From the NCBI GenBank assembly GCA_933228675.1, contig OW121743.1:96225998-96289997 (forward strand): a stretch of 64,000 bases of DNA, in the 5' to 3' direction. Positions within the stretch are counted from its first letter, which is position 1. Every line of letters begins with the position of its first letter. Positions 44,175-55,149 of this stretch are shown piece by piece. The translations under genes were made by a program, and so were the position numbers. Origin of the DNA: Stomorhina lunata. Lineage: Eukaryota > Arthropoda > Insecta > Diptera > Rhiniidae. Under the pieces are notes generated by a model, which was not told where the DNA came from, made no database searches, and saw only the letters and a list, made by a program, of their open reading frames with translations.

Positions 44175-45600
44175 TTAATCACTTTTGTAGTATAGGCTGA
44201 CCGATTATGAAACAGTCATTGAATTGGTCGTATACAAGTTAAGCCAGAAAATTCACATATGCCAATTTTCTGACCAAGGCATGAATAAATATACAAGAAC
44301 GGCTTTAATACTTAATGTTGTTAAAAAATAAAATCTAGTCTTTAGGTAAAAAAATATACTTGGAAAAGATTTATTATTTTTAGTATTGGCAACAATACAT
44401 TCTTTAGTCAGTCAATGATTCATTCATCCATCCATCCAACCAAGTCATTCATAGTTATTTCATACTAAATGTTTGAAGAATATCTTTAGAAACTAAAACA
44501 TTTAGTATATTAGATTCTAAGGATTATAGTAATAAGGAGTAATGGAAATGATAAAGTAGTGGGTAGTAAATAGTTGAAAATGACTATGAAAACATTTGTA
44601 AATAGCTTAGAAAAAATGTTGTGTAATCTATTTATTTTAATTTTTGTTTCGGCAAGTTTAACAAAAATATTTATGTATGTTAAAGATTTATTTGTATTGA
44701 TTATAAGGGGGAGGCTTTTTTGGATTTGAAAGGAAATAATTATTAAAGCTTAGGCTTTAATATTTTTACATGTGTATTGGAATTTTTCTTTAATATGTTA
44801 TACTTTGGGATTATATTTGTTTTTGTATTAGTTAAATTGTTCAGCTGAACCAAATATTACTAAATATTTCTAGAATTCTAATTGTAGATTATAAATTTTA
44901 TATGATTTCAATTTATTAAATATTAAATTTTTATTTATTTGCAGGTAAGAAGATAACTTAAGTCCTATAAACAGTTAAGGTAAATTAATAAAGCCAATTC
45001 TGATACTGAAATTTTAAATATAGAAACAAAATTTGCAATATTGTTTAACCTGTAGAATAACTTAGAATTTGTTGATTTCTTAAATCATCTGTGTATATTT
45101 TTGTTATACCTTTATCAATGCTAGCCATTTAAGGAAAAACCTGTCTTCTATTTCAAAATATTCAATATTTTCTGTTAAAATATTTAAAATATTATTTCCC
45201 AAAATATACATACGATTATATAAGCAATTTTATGTTTCCCAACGATATTAAAAAATATCCTATATTCGACATTTTTCCCTTTCTCTAGACAACAAAATTT
45301 GTTATTTGTGTTTCCATTCAACATCATCATAATATTGCATGTTTTATGCATTACATATGATTTGGAGCTACATGGGTATATTGCACTTTGCCAAATAAAT
45401 GGATATATATATAAATAATGATACGAAAAACAAAATTACAATCTATATCAATTGGCAATGGTTTTAGTTTTGACTTCAAATACTTTTAGATTTTTATTTG
45501 CTTATATTTATATTGCCAAAATGTCAGTTCAGAACTTTTGTTTTAATAAAATATAATATAATAAAAATTAGGAAATTGTAGTGAAACTAGGAATACAGAA
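44175..45600. other. Non-coding AT-rich stretch
   Basis: No gene was recognised. A CATTCATCCATCCATCC simple repeat lies near 44410. Confidence 0.5.
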
Positions 45601-45604
45601 CTTG

Positions 45605-45715
45605 CAATCAGAGAGAGTTGCCATTTTTTATACTTATAAGTGAAATTTGTATTTTTTCAATCTGTAGTTCTGATGTTTTAAAAAGAAAAAGTTGTCTATT
45701 GCATTTTTTTATATA
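45605..45715 (+). repeat. Array border module A
   Basis: AGAGAGAGTTGCCATTTTTT, then a TTTTTTCAATCTGTAGTTCTG stretch and AAAAAGAAAAAGTTG. It corresponds to the inner part of module A at 51246-51365 and, inverted, to 48413-48505. Confidence 0.65.
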
Positions 45716-46560
45716 TTTAAATCGAAAATTTTTGTACAGAAAAATATTTTAATCGAAAATTTTACTATAGCAAAATATTTTTATGGAAAATTTTTCTATT
45801 GAAGAATATTTCTAACGAACACTTTTTATAGAAAAATATTTTTTATCGGAAAGTGTTAAATAGAAAAATATTTTTATGATTTTTTTTTCTATCTTTTATA
45901 GAAAAAATTTCTATTTTTCGATAGAAAGAATTTCTATTTTTCTATAGAAAAAACAGAAAAATATTTTTATCAAAAATTTTTTAAAGAAAAATATTTTAAT
46001 AAATTTCTATAGAAAAAATAGAAAAATATTTTTATCGAAAATTTTTTTATAGAAAAACATTTTAATAGAAAATTTTTCTATAGAAAAATATTTTAATAGA
46101 AAATTTTTCTATAGAAAAATATTTTAATAGAAAATTTTTCTATAGAAAAATATTTTTATCAAAAATTTTTCTATAGCAAAAACATGGAAAATTTTTGTAT
46201 AGTAAAATATTTCTATCGAACATTTTTTATAGAAAAATATTTTTATCGAAAATATTTTTATGATTTGCTTTCTATTTTTTATAGAAAAAATTTATATTTT
46301 TCTATAGAAAGAATTTCTATTTTTCAATAGAAAAAATTTTTCTATAGAAAAATATTTCTATCGAAAATTTTTCTATAGAAAAATATTTCTTTGAAAATTT
46401 TTCTTTAGAAAAATATTTTTCTCGAAAATTTTTTATTGAAAAATACTTTTATAGAAAATTTTTCTGTAGAAAAATATTTTTATAGAAAATTTTTCTATTG
46501 AAAAATTTTGGTATGAACAATTTTTTTTTATAGAAAAATTATTTTACGAAAAAAATATTA
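45716..46560 (+). repeat. A/T minisatellite array, 31-bp unit
   Basis: TTTTTCTATAGAAAAATA joined to TTTTAATAGAAAA; the spacing between CTATAG starts at 46078 and 46109 is 31. The array is broken by runs in which TTTTTCTATAGAAAGAATT-type variants repeat. Confidence 0.88.
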
Positions 46561-46564
46561 GTAA

Positions 46565-46675
46565 TTTTCTCGGTTACGTTTGTTTTACACAATGTTTACA
46601 AAAATAATAGTATCGTGGCAACAAAGTTCCGGATTACATTTCTTTGCACTTTCAAACCGTTATTTTGTGAAATTT
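46565..46675 (+). repeat. Array border module R, first part
   Basis: GTTTACAAAAATAATAGTAT, CGTGGCAACAAAGTTC and TTCAAACCGT match 2635-2740. It lies between two different arrays. Confidence 0.65.
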
Positions 46676-47130
46676 TTCATAAAAATGGTAGTTTGGAAAG
46701 TTTTCCAGAGAAATGAGAAATTTTGAAAATTTCTTATAAAAATGGAAATTTTAAAAATTTTTCATAAAAATGCAAAATTTTAAAAATTTTCCATAAAAAT
46801 GTAAAATTTTAAATATTTTCCATAAAAATGGGAGATTTTGAAAATTTTTTATCCAAATAAAATTTTTAAAATTTCCTAAAAAAAATGAAAAATTTTTAAA
46901 ATTCAAAATTTCTTATTAAAAATACAAATTTTCAAAATTTTTCATTTGGATAGGAAATTTTCATAATAATCGATTTCTAAAGAAATTTTGAAAAATATCC
47001 CAATTTTATAGAAAATTTAAAAAAATTCCCATTTGTTTAGGATATTTTAAAAATTTTTCATTTTTATGGGAAATTTTAAAAATATGCCTTTTTTAAAATA
47101 TCCTATAAAAAAGGAAAAAAAAATATAAAA
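46676..47130 (+). repeat. Minisatellite array with TTTTCATAAAAATGG unit
   Basis: Degenerate copies of AAATTTTTCATAAAAATG joined to GAAATTTTAAA; the second half of the array drifts into an inverted-looking form. Related in style to 59930-62270. Confidence 0.75.
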
Positions 47131-47149
47131 TTTTATAACTGTAAAACAC

Positions 47150-47705
47150 TTATTCTGCAGAGACTGCCTTTGTTAACCTATAGAGAATACTTCTGTATAA
47201 CAGTTATCACACAGAGATTACTTTTGTATAACATTTATCAGAGAGATAATACTTTCGTATAATAGTTATCATAAAGAGAAAACTTTTGTATAACAGTTAT
47301 TCCATAGAGAATACTTTTGTAAAACAGTTATCCTATAGAGAACACTTTTGTATAACAGTTATCATATAGATAATACTTTCGTATAAAAGTTATCCTATAC
47401 AGAATACTTTCGTATAACAGTTATCCTATTGAGAATACTTTTGCAATAAAGTTATCTTTTAGAGAACATATTTGTATTACAGTTATCATATAGAGAATAC
47501 TTTTGTATAACAATTATTCCATAGAAAATACTTTTGTATAACAGTTATCCTATAGATAATACTTCTGTATAGCAGTTATTCTATAGAGAATACTTCTGTA
47601 TAACAGTTATAATACAGAGATTACTTTTGTATAACAGTTATTTCATAGAGAATACTTTCGTATAACAGTTATCCTATACATAATATTTTTGTATAACAGT
47701 TTTTC
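47150..47705 (+). repeat. 31-bp minisatellite array, AACAGTTATCCTATAGAGAA type
   Basis: About 18 copies of AACAGTTATCCTATAGAG joined to AATACTTTTGTAT; spacing is 31 (for example CAGTTA at 47294 and 47325). The CTATAG core is kept, but the rest differs from all other arrays here. Confidence 0.92.
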
Positions 47706-47805
47706 TATATTGTCTTTTTATCAATAAATTGGTCTGTTACATTAATGAATAAATGTAACAGATTTGGGATCAAATGCGAATAGTCATTCTTTTTGAAAAA
47801 AAACA
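47706..47805 (-). repeat. Array central module M, inverted
   Basis: Complement of module M: ATCAATAAATTGGTCTGTTA, then TCTGTTACATTAATGAATAA and its arm AATGTAACAGA, then TTTGGGATCAAATGCGAATA. The 11-bp inverted repeat is perfect here. Confidence 0.75.
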
Positions 47806-48412
47806 AATTCTATAGAAAAATTTTTGATAAAAAAATTTTATATAGACAAATTTTTGATAAAAAAATTTTCTATAGAAAAATTTTTGATAAAAAAATTTTT
47901 GACAAAAAAAATTTCCACAGAAAAATTTTTGATAAAAAAAATTTTCTATAGAAAAAATTTTTTTGCCTATAGAAAACTTTTTGTATAGAAAAATTTTTGA
48001 TAAAAAAAATTATTGATAAAAAAAATTTCTATAAAAAAATTATTGATAAAAAAATTTTCTATAAAAAAATTTTTGATAAAAAAATTTTGTATAGAAATAT
48101 TATTGATAAAACAATTTTCTATAGAAAAATTTTTGATAAAAAAATTTTCTATAGAAAAATTTTTGATAAAAAAATTTTTTATAGAAAAATTTTTGATAAA
48201 AAAATTTTCTATAGAAAAATTTTTGATAAAAATTTCTGATGAAAAATTGTCTATAGAAAAATTTTTGATAAAAAAAATTTTCTACAGAAAAATGTTTAAT
48301 AAAAACATTTTCTATAGAAAAATTTTTGATAAAAACATTTTCTATAGAAACATTTTTGATAAAAACATTTTCTATAGAAACATTTTTGATAAAAAAAATT
48401 GTCTATAAAAGT
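47806..48412 (-). repeat. A/T minisatellite array, inverted orientation
   Basis: TTTTCTATAGAAAAAT joined to TTTTGATAAAAAA, about 28-29 bp, moderately homogeneous between 48110 and 48230. Overlapping frames of 80 and 131 codons repeating YRKIFDKKIF are translations of the satellite. Confidence 0.9.
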
Positions 48413-48505
48413 ACACATTGAATACCTATTTTAGTTGAAAGTATAAAAAACGGCAACTCTGCCGACTACTTCTATGTTTTATTCTCTTTTCGCCGACCCG
48501 TGATC
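48413..48505 (-). repeat. Array border module A, inverted
   Basis: Complement of module A: GAATACCTATTTTAGTTGAA, AAAACGGCAACTCTGCCGAC and CTCTTTTCGCCGACCCGTG. With 45605-45715 it gives inverted borders to the 2.9-kb block between them. Confidence 0.7.
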
Positions 48506-50640
48506 AAGAGAAATTAATCGGCATTGCTAACTTGCATAGTTGGGAGTTATCAATGAAAATTCTTAAGTCACTTTTCCTTTGCAATGATTTCAAAAATTTT
48601 CAGCTAAAATCTTTGCCAAATACTCCTTTTCAGATATTGTAGCATTTGTTGATAACTTTTTAAGAAACTTAATAAATTTATTTAATTGCACATTAATGTT
48701 CTTCCATGCCTATAAGCATATGAAAGGATACAGTAAAATCGTTAAACAAATTTCTATTTATATATCTTTTCATAAACCACAACATAAATAGATACATACA
48801 TATATAACAAAATGTAGGCTACTTAGCCCTGAACCATGTACATAAATTTCCGGTTCCTCAGGCAATACAATTTCCTTCAAACCAAAGTGCGTTGTCATTT
48901 ACATTTAACGCTTCATAACTTACCATATCCTGCAATAAGTCAAATATTTAAATAACTAATATATGCAAGGCATATGTGAATGTCAGCCTCAAACTTGACT
49001 TTTATCAGTGGAATAGCTGGCGGTAACGGTAGCTCGAGAAAAACAGCCACGTTCTTATTATGCCTTAACATTTAACAGAGAATGGACAAATTTAGCCTCG
49101 GGTTTTCTAAAGACTGATAAATTTTATACACAATTTAAAAGATTTTCTTTTTTGTGAATAGAGATGTTAAATTGCAATAGCCTTCTAAAAGTATCAAACA
49201 TTTTTTGAGGTTGTTGAATCTTGCGGCAGGCAGTCTGTTTGGTTGCAAGACCTAGATTGGTCAGGCATTATTAGGTATTCAAAGAAATATACTAGATGCT
49301 CTGGTTCTCTCTCGCTCTCTTTTATTGGCTTTTGTAAGCTTTTTTTGTTTTTTTTTTCTATGTTGTTTCATCTTTGTTGCAACATGCCTTAAAGTATAAA
49401 TGGCCATTATATTTAGACGTATGTTAGTGTTGTTACAAATGGTTTGCTTTTATATTTTTCGAAATAGTTTTCTTTTTATACATCCCTATATATAGATATG
49501 GCTTTTTTAATTTTTGTGCTATTTATTCAAAGCTGCTGTTTTTTTGTTGCTTCCTCTTTGTACTTTGCCTGTTCCCGGTACTATCCTAGAAAGCCTCATA
49601 CTCATTTTAAAGGTTATGGAACTCTTATGTAAGTGCTATAGTTTTTAGTTATATTTTTTTTCAGCTCAAACATTTTTTCCCATTTTCATCATTCATGTTG
49701 TTATTCAATTTCAATAGAAGGTTTGTGTTTTTGGGCCAGGACTAGGAGGGGCATGAAAGGGAGTTTGAGGGTGGGGATTCTGGATACGTTAAGTTAGTAG
49801 CTGTTTGGCTGGCATTTAGAAAAGAAAAATTATATTTACAGACACTTTGATATTAGTTTTTACGGATTCTATTTTTCTCTTAACATTTTTTTCATTCTTG
49901 AATATTTTATATAATTTTTTACACGTTTTTTTCTTCTTGTTCTGCCAATTTTTCAATGCAAGTTGGTAGCGGTATATAAAAAACGAAATGCTGCAAAATT
50001 GCTAGGACTTGTATGAAAAATTATTTTAATATCATTCATTTTATTTTGACATTTTTAAGTATTTGTGCAGATAAACGAATGCTGCTGCTACATTTCAACA
50101 GTTTGACAACGAATGTTGTTGAGGAGCGGGGCAAGATGAAAGGAAGGGGCGGTTGGACGGACTTCCAGGCGGCAGGATGGATACAAACGTTTGGGGAATT
50201 TATAAAGGCAGATGTAGTGATAAATTATTTAAAGTATCTACTTGTAAAAAGGTGGTAAAAGAATTTTTATGTACCAGAGTATTAGTGGAAATAGTGAATA
50301 CAAACTCTAATGTATATTTTTCATCTTTAGTTATTTCTTTTTTCTTTCTTTTTAAGCATTTTTTTCTCCTCTATCAATTTGTTAAGTAGTTCTTTGTCGG
50401 TGGGTTGAGGAAGTTTTTCATAAAAGAGAATAAACTATTTATTTAAAATGTATTTTAAATAGATACTTAAATTCTTGAAGAAGTTCTATTAAAATAAAAG
50501 GTTTTTAAATATCAGCAATAGCGCTTCATATTCAATTTCTTTATATTAAATTCTGGGCAAATTAATAGACGAATTATGAAGAAATCTTAGTATTTCTATT
50601 AAGCTGGTCAACAAGAAAGATTACTCTGAAGTTTGACTGT
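48506..50640. other. Non-coding stretch, partly GC-richer
   Basis: No gene was recognised. Purine-rich patches at 49730-49790 and 50110-50175 stand out from the AT-rich background. An 81-codon frame at 50013-50258 covers the second patch but matches no family I know. Confidence 0.5.
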
Positions 50641-50654
50641 TAAATTTCGAAGTT

Positions 50655-51245
50655 TTATGGCCCCTAAGTACAAAAACACCCAAAATTTAAATTCTATATA
50701 CATATACGATTTTTTCTTAATTTTTTTTTTTCTCAAATTAAGGATTTTCACAGCGGTCATTTCACTAATTTTATCACATCTTGGGAACGGCTTCTCAAAA
50801 TTCGTTGAAGGCAACACCGGCTGATTCAGCACAAAATTTTTTTTAAGCCTTGCAAAGACAATTTTTTCATATGCCATTTTTCAAGAGTCTGATCCATTAA
50901 TTTTATCATAACTTTAAAACGGTTTGTTCGTTTTTGTTAAAAAATACAGAATATAATAACAAATACAAATATCTTAAGGTGCTTTTAAAATCGTTTTTTG
51001 ATATGCTTAACAGATTCGGAGTTATAAGCACTTCAGTGTAATTTTTTTTTTCTTTAAATTTCAATTTTTTTATTTTTTAAAAATTCATAAAAAATCGAAG
51101 AAAATAAAAATATACAATTTTTATTGCATGGCCACAAAACTGTGAGTGTTTTAAATAAAATAAACCAGATTTCCTGAAAATTCATTCATAAATAGACTTT
51201 GTTAAGAAAAAAGTAAATGAATTGAGTAGCAATGTCTAGTCTCAT
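50655..51245 (+). repeat. Dispersed repeat R2, two units in direct orientation
   Basis: 50655-50875 matches the complement of 12170-12360, and 50876-51245 matches 11395-11880. The two units are therefore head-to-tail here but inverted at 11.4-12.4 kb. The unit-two marker GCTTAACAGATTCGGAG occurs once. Confidence 0.7.
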
Positions 51246-51365
51246 TAATACGGGTCGGCGCAAAGAGAACGGAACAAAAAAAAAAACAGTCGGCCTATAT
51301 TCTTTTAACTAAAATAGGTATTATTTTTCAATGTGTAGTTCTAACTTTTTAAAAAGAAAAAGTTT
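51246..51365 (+). repeat. Array border module A (best copy)
   Basis: GGGTCGGCGCAAAGAGAACG, CAGTCGGCCTATATTC, AACTAAAATAGGTATT and TTTCAATGTGTAGTTCTAAC. It lies between R2 and an array. Confidence 0.75.
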
Positions 51366-52930
51366 AAAAAGTTTTTAGTTAAATATTTCATCAACAATTT
51401 TTCTATTTTCTTACAAAAATATTTCTATAGAAAATTTTTTTATAAAAAAAATTTTTCTATAGAAAGTTTTTTATCAAAAATTTTTCTATAGAAATTTTTT
51501 TTATCGGAAATTTTTCTATAGAAATTTTTTTAAGAAACATTTTTCTATAGAAATTTTTTTTTATAAAAATTTTTTTATAGAAAATTTTTTAACAAATTTT
51601 TATATAAATTTTTATATAAAAAATTTTTTTATCAAAAATTTTTTCTATAGAAATTTTTTTATCAAAAATTTTTCTATAGAAAATTTTCTTACAAACATTT
51701 TTTTATCAAAAATTTTTCTATGAAAAATTTTTTATCAAAAATTTTTCTATGAAAAATTTTTTATCAAAAATTTTTCTATGAAAAATTTTTTATCAAAAAT
51801 TTTTCTATGAAAAATTTTTTATCAAAAATTTTTTTATGAAAAATTTTTTATCAAAAATTTTTTTATGAAAAATTTTTCATCAAAAATTTTTCTACAGAAA
51901 TTTCTTTTATCAAAAATTTTTCTATAGAAAATTTGTTTATCAAAAATTTTTCTATAGAAAATTTTCTTACAAAAATGTTTCTATAGAAAATTGTTTCATC
52001 AAAAATTTTTCTATAAAATTTTTTTTACCAAAACCTTTTCTGTGGCAAATTTTTTATCAAAAATTTTTCTATAGAAAATTTTTTTATCAACAATTTTTCT
52101 ATAGAAAATGTTTTTATTAGAAAATTTTTTTACCAAAAATTTTTCTATAGAACATTTTTTTTATTCAAAATTTTTTTATCAAGAATTTTTTTATCAAAAA
52201 TTTTTCTAAAGAAAATTTTCTTACAAAAATTTTTCAGACCAAATTTTTTTTATTAAAATTTTTCTTAAAAAAATTTTTTAACAAAAATTTTTCCATTAAA
52301 ATTTTTTTATCAAAAATTTTTCTATGGAAAATTTTTTATCAAAAATTTTTCTATGGAAAATTTTTTATCAAAAATTTTTTTATGGAAAATTTTTCTATCA
52401 AAAATTTTTCTGTAGAAATTTTTTTTATCAAAAAAATTGCTATAGTAATTTTTTTATAGAAAATTTTCTTACAAAAATTTTTTTATCAAAAATTTTTCTA
52501 TAAAAAATTTTTTATCAAAAATTATTTTACAAAAATTTTTTTATCAAAAATTTTTCTATAAATTTTTTTTTTATCAAAAATGTTTCTATAGAAAATTTTT
52601 TTATCAAAAATTTGTCTATGGAAAATCTTTTATCAAAAATTTTTATCGAAAATTTTTGTATAGAAAATTTTTTATCAAAAATTTTTTAAAGAAAATTTTT
52701 TTTGATCAAAAATTTTTGTATAGAAATTTTTTTTAACATTTTTCTATAGAAAATTTCTTTATTAAAAATTTTTCTATAGACATTTTTTTTTATCAAAAAT
52801 TTTTCTTTAGAAAATTTTTCAGTCAAAAATTTCTTATACAAAATTTGATTTTCAAAAATGTTTCTATAGAAGATTTGAAATTTTTTTGATATAAAAATAT
52901 TTTTATCGAAAAATTTTGCAGTAAAATATT
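51366..52930 (+). repeat. A/T minisatellite array, unit about 28 bp
   Basis: TTTTTCTATAGAAAATTT joined to TTTTATCAAAAA, forward orientation as in 839-2600. Five near-identical units with TTTTTCTATGAAAAATTTT lie at about 51710-51830. No module M or R at the right edge. Confidence 0.92.
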
Positions 52931-53024
52931 TTAGCTATTTTCGTAAAGGCGCTATTGTGCTTTATAAACCCTATAAACCCCCTTTTCCATTTGTATTTTT
53001 GTGTTTCCGTTTGTTTTTTATATG

Positions 53025-53545
53025 TCAGGTATGGTCAAATGGTGACCGATTGTGACAAAATCTCACACACTAGCTGGCATTGATATAAGACTACCTTGTG
53101 CTAAGTTTAGTTGCCAAAGCTATTACAGTTTATCATTTATAGATATTTAAGTGTATTTAAGGCGAACTTTACGCTGTTTCTGTAAGTTTTTAATATGGGA
53201 GCTATGGATAAATGTGAACCGATTTCAATGAAATTTTATATGCTGCCTAGTACTTACGTAAAACTTATATATACCAAATTCTATCATCATAGCTCTTCAT
53301 TTATTAGCAAATAAGCGATTAGCCTAGACGAGGTTATATGGGAGCTATGGTCAAATGTGAACCGATTTTGCCTCATTTCAGTACCAAAATTTTCCAAGAA
53401 ATGAAGAATTTGCATTTCAATTTTCCTTTAATTAAGATTTTATCATACCGACAACAGACAGACATATGGACAGACAGACGGACATCGGTCAATTGTCATA
53501 GAATTTTATAAGGATTCAGAATATTCATATCAAGGCTTAAAGAAA
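53025..53545 (-). mobile_element. Helentron-like repeat, second subfamily
   Basis: Complement of the 6733-7480 type: GGTATGGTCAAATGGTGACC, GCGATTAGCCTAGACGAGG, GGGAGCTATGGTCAAATGTG, then a GACAGACAGACG core at about 53455-53490 and ACATCGGTCAATTGTCATAG. Both termini are missing or unclear. Confidence 0.6.
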
Positions 53546-53690
53546 ATTTTGTAGTAAATATTCGGGTGTTTCTTTCAACGAATTTAGATAAGCCATTCCC
53601 AAGTTATGATAAAATCTGTGAAAATCTGTAATTTAAAAAAAAAATTAAAAAAAATCGTATGCATAGAATTTTAAATTTAGGGTCTTTTTA
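53546..53690 (-). repeat. Dispersed repeat R2, fragment
   Basis: GTGTTTCTTTCAACGAATTT, AAGTTATGATAAAATC and AAAATCGTATGCATAGAATT match 12210-12345 in the same orientation. Confidence 0.65.
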
Positions 53691-55140
53691 CGACACACAA
53701 ACAGACAAAAAATCTCTCAAAAGTTAATCACATATCAAAAATGTTAAAGTACACAGTCTGATTTAGGAGCTAGATATAAATTATTGCCCGTTTGCCCCGA
53801 ATTTTCGATTATAGATTAAACAAATTCACCCAAAAAGTAATTCTAAGTCTAACATTTCTCAAAACATCCCGACATAACAATTTAAAGAAAAAAATTTGTA
53901 ATGAAAAGTAATTGTATATAAGAAGTAATCGTCTTTTTACTTCAACAAACCAAATGCCCTTGAAGCCCTTACCGTAATTTATTAAGTCTTGTTAATAATA
54001 TTTCTAAAAACTAAAACTAAAATCATACAAATTATATCTTCGCAAAATGTCAGACATTTTTCAAAAATAATTTGCGTTTTCCTTAAGACAAATACCAAGA
54101 GTTATGGCCTGTTATCAACAAACACAAAAACATATGCTAAACATGCATGTGTGTTAAAAAGGAGGAGTAAAAGTTAACACATATATATTATGAACCTAAC
54201 TAACACTAACAAGCATTTATCTGTTATCAGTTTGAAACAAACATTTTATGTTAAACCAAGAAAAGAAAAATTATCTGAAAATAAAAGAAAAATATGGCCT
54301 TAAAGAAAGAAAAACTATGTTTTTTTTTAAATTACTCCTAAGATTTTATGGGATTTTTTTCCCATTCAAATTGAAAGATGTTTGATTTTATACTTTTTCT
54401 AAAATAAAAGAAAAGGGCAAGAGCCATAACATATATTTAAAATAACAAAAAACCAAAAGTGACCACTTTCTTTTTTATACATAATGATAAAAATGTAAAG
54501 AAACTATAAATCCCCAAAGAGAAATGCTTATCACACATTTCAAGTACAAGTAGGAAATTTTTATGTGAAAAAAATTCTAATGTCAACTATACAATTCCAA
54601 AGACTTATATAACAAAAAAAGGATATGAGTAGAAAAACTCAGACAAGTGGAAAATTGTTTTAAAAAGTAAAAGAATACATTAAAAATTTTAACGTTTCTA
54701 AGAAAATACATAAAATTTTGTAAGTTAAAATCAAACAATTTTTTTTTAGAAGAATTGATAAAATTGAGAAAAATTCCTAAAATTTTTTAAGAAAAGTTCC
54801 AAAGTTCTCTATCAAAATTTTACAATTAAAAATTAGTAAAAATTTGTATGAAAAATTAGTAAATTTTTTAAAAAAATTTCTAAAATGCATCCACCATTTG
54901 TAAATTTAGCTGTCCACTTGTTTGCCAATGTAAAGCTTATAAATAAAATATATAAAAATTAGAATTTTTTGTCTTCCTCTCACAGAAATCTTCTAATTTC
55001 AATGTCATAGTACTCCTGTACCTTGGTTTACGCAGTACTCGGCTTATGCGAATTCGAATTTACGCGGTTTTGAAAATAAAACAAAAATATTGATATTTGA
55101 GTCAAATCAAAAATTTTCGAACTCGTACTGAACCTTTACC
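53691..55140. other. Non-coding AT-rich stretch
   Basis: No gene was recognised. A 62-codon frame at 53989-54177 has no family signature. A possible DNA-transposon end at 54985-55085 is listed separately. Confidence 0.5.
54985..55085 (+). repeat. Possible pogo/Tigger-type terminal remnant
   Basis: TGTACCTTGGTTTACGC, CTCGGCTTATGCG and TTCGAATTTACGCGG give three TACGC/TATGCG motifs about 18 bases apart, a pattern I associate with pogo-like termini. The partner end was not found. Confidence 0.3.
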
Positions 55141-55149
55141 ATTTCCAAT

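Noticed and set aside
50013..50389. Possible exon in a GC-richer patch (81- and 78-codon overlapping frames)
   Set aside because: No domain or similarity pattern is recognised, two frames overlap, and no supported splice sites are visible.
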